From contig NW_003314263.1 in NCBI RefSeq assembly GCF_000143415.4, positions 2,662,700 through 2,726,699 of the forward strand: a stretch of DNA of 64,000 nucleotides. The letters run 5' to 3'. The stretch is from Selaginella moellendorffii (Eukaryota; Streptophyta; Lycopodiopsida; Selaginellales; Selaginellaceae). A model generated the notes under the pieces. That model was not told the DNA's origin, made no database searches, and saw nothing but the letters and a program-made list of their open reading frames with translations. Shown in pieces: positions 63,112 through 64,000 of this stretch (positions are counted from its first letter, which is position 1; each line of letters starts with the position of its first letter). A program made the position numbers and the translations under genes.

Positions 63112-64000
63112 GTGTAAGCAATTAATTTTTCCATTCTAGTTTAGTCACTTAACCACACCTTCAACCGCTTGGAGGAGTCTCATTCACAACCTCCATAAGT
63201 CCTATTTTGGACCTGGGCTTGCTAGCCCCGAGAATGGCATCCCCGCCACTCAACCTTTGCACTTGGTCCAAGTGCTCCATGCGTCCGATCCCATGACCGA
63301 CACCCCAAAGTGCCATCGACATATCAACCCATTACGCTAAAGCCATGCCCATTCACCTTGGTCACATCGGTGGTCTGACACCACCTGCATTAGAGTCCCG
63401 TCTCTCAAGGACTGGGCCAACCGTTCATGAGTGATCATCCCAGATCCACTCCTTAACATCCTTAGGATGCCCATAGACATAGGGATTAACCTTCCCCAAT
63501 ACCTTTTTTTTAGTCCCCACCAAGTCCCTTTCTGTCCATGGCTATGTTCACCAACACTGCCACTAGATCAAGGCCCACAAGCCCGACCACTAAGTCCCAC
63601 GGTCCTCTGGGATTACCTTCTCACACGACCATATCCTTGGTCTCTACACTAGAGGATGGCTTCTCTTCCTTTTCATAGGCTGGGACTTTGGGGCAACATT
63701 TCGGAACACCATGGCCCTACACGAGCCTCGTGGGTACTCTCCCTGCCTTCTGCCTTTAGGTGCTCTAGCCATGGGCTTAGAGCGCACTAGGTATCCAAGT
63801 AGGTAGTGCCACCCACACTTGGACTGGGAGCATTGGCCAGTTGATCTCCCGGGGAAACTAGAGCTGACTTTTGAACACTTCACCAAGCTACCCTACTTAT
63901 TGGTCCATGTTCACTTTAGTCTTGGACTTCCCAATGGGCAGCTCATCACCCAACACCGGGTACAGCCTTCCTAGGCCAAACTGGCTCCACTGCAGTCCTC
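63112..64000 (-). mobile_element. LTR, family 2, better-preserved copy (runs past right edge)
   Basis: Homologous to 52945-53800 and much GC-richer. On the minus strand its end reads ..TTGCTTACA at 63112, next to the integrase remnant. No primer-binding site follows it, so it is a solo or truncated LTR. Confidence 0.6.

Overview
The window looks like nuclear DNA of a land plant, most likely a lycophyte such as Selaginella. The evidence is the content (plant LRR receptor kinases, a PPR protein, a TBL-type acetyltransferase, a barwin/PR-4 protein, a two-copy-style EngB GTPase, an intron-containing plant elongator tRNA-Met), very short introns (mostly about 45-70 bp), intronless PPR and kinase genes, and compact GC-richer gene islands separated by very AT-rich, repeat-derived DNA. 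The species is inferred; no marker in the window proves it.

Layout. 1-2.3 kb: 5' part of a uracil-DNA glycosylase gene (-) and an unrecognised small membrane-protein gene (+). 2.3-4.5 kb: AT-rich gap. 4.7-6.4 kb: an intronless REase-like/kinase protein of Crinkler type (-) and a broken copy of the first exon of the WDR83 gene that lies 41 kb away. 7.4-9.6 kb: hAT transposase remnant and a decayed TPR-SET gene. 11.5-13.3 kb: gene fragments (LAS1-like on +, an unrecognised coding segment and a FCP1/NIF phosphatase fragment on -). 13.3-15.6 kb: a decayed LINE split by an LTR fragment. 15.9-22.5 kb: a minus-strand gene run: fungal-type FAD oxidoreductase with a frameshift, PPR protein, barwin protein, PB1-domain protein. 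23-36.4 kb: three related LRR receptor kinases of the HPCA1/LRR-VIII-1 type, two tandem on - and one divergent on +, with a tRNA-Met gene between the first two. 36.4-39.6 kb: AT-rich gap with an LTR fragment. 39.6-47.7 kb: TBL protein (-), a small basic, probably organelle-targeted protein (+), an EngB GTPase with a long N-terminal extension (-) and WDR83 (-). 47.7-64 kb: nested, decayed LTR retrotransposons, a MITE, a minisatellite and, standing out in this repeat desert, an AT-rich secreted bulb-lectin-type ORF.

Themes. Housekeeping genes (UNG, EngB, WDR83, LAS1-like) often carry an AAACCCTA (telo-box) element just upstream. Extracellular sensing and wall/defence genes dominate the middle (three receptor kinases, PR-4, TBL, secreted FAD oxidase). 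Two or three genes have a non-plant flavour: the FAD oxidoreductase (fungal-type family), the REase-kinase (Crinkler-type family) and the AT-rich lectin ORF. Repeat copies differ mainly by C-to-T and G-to-A changes, which fits decay of methylated transposons and explains much of the AT richness of the gaps. All assignments are from reading motifs and splice signals; no database search was run.
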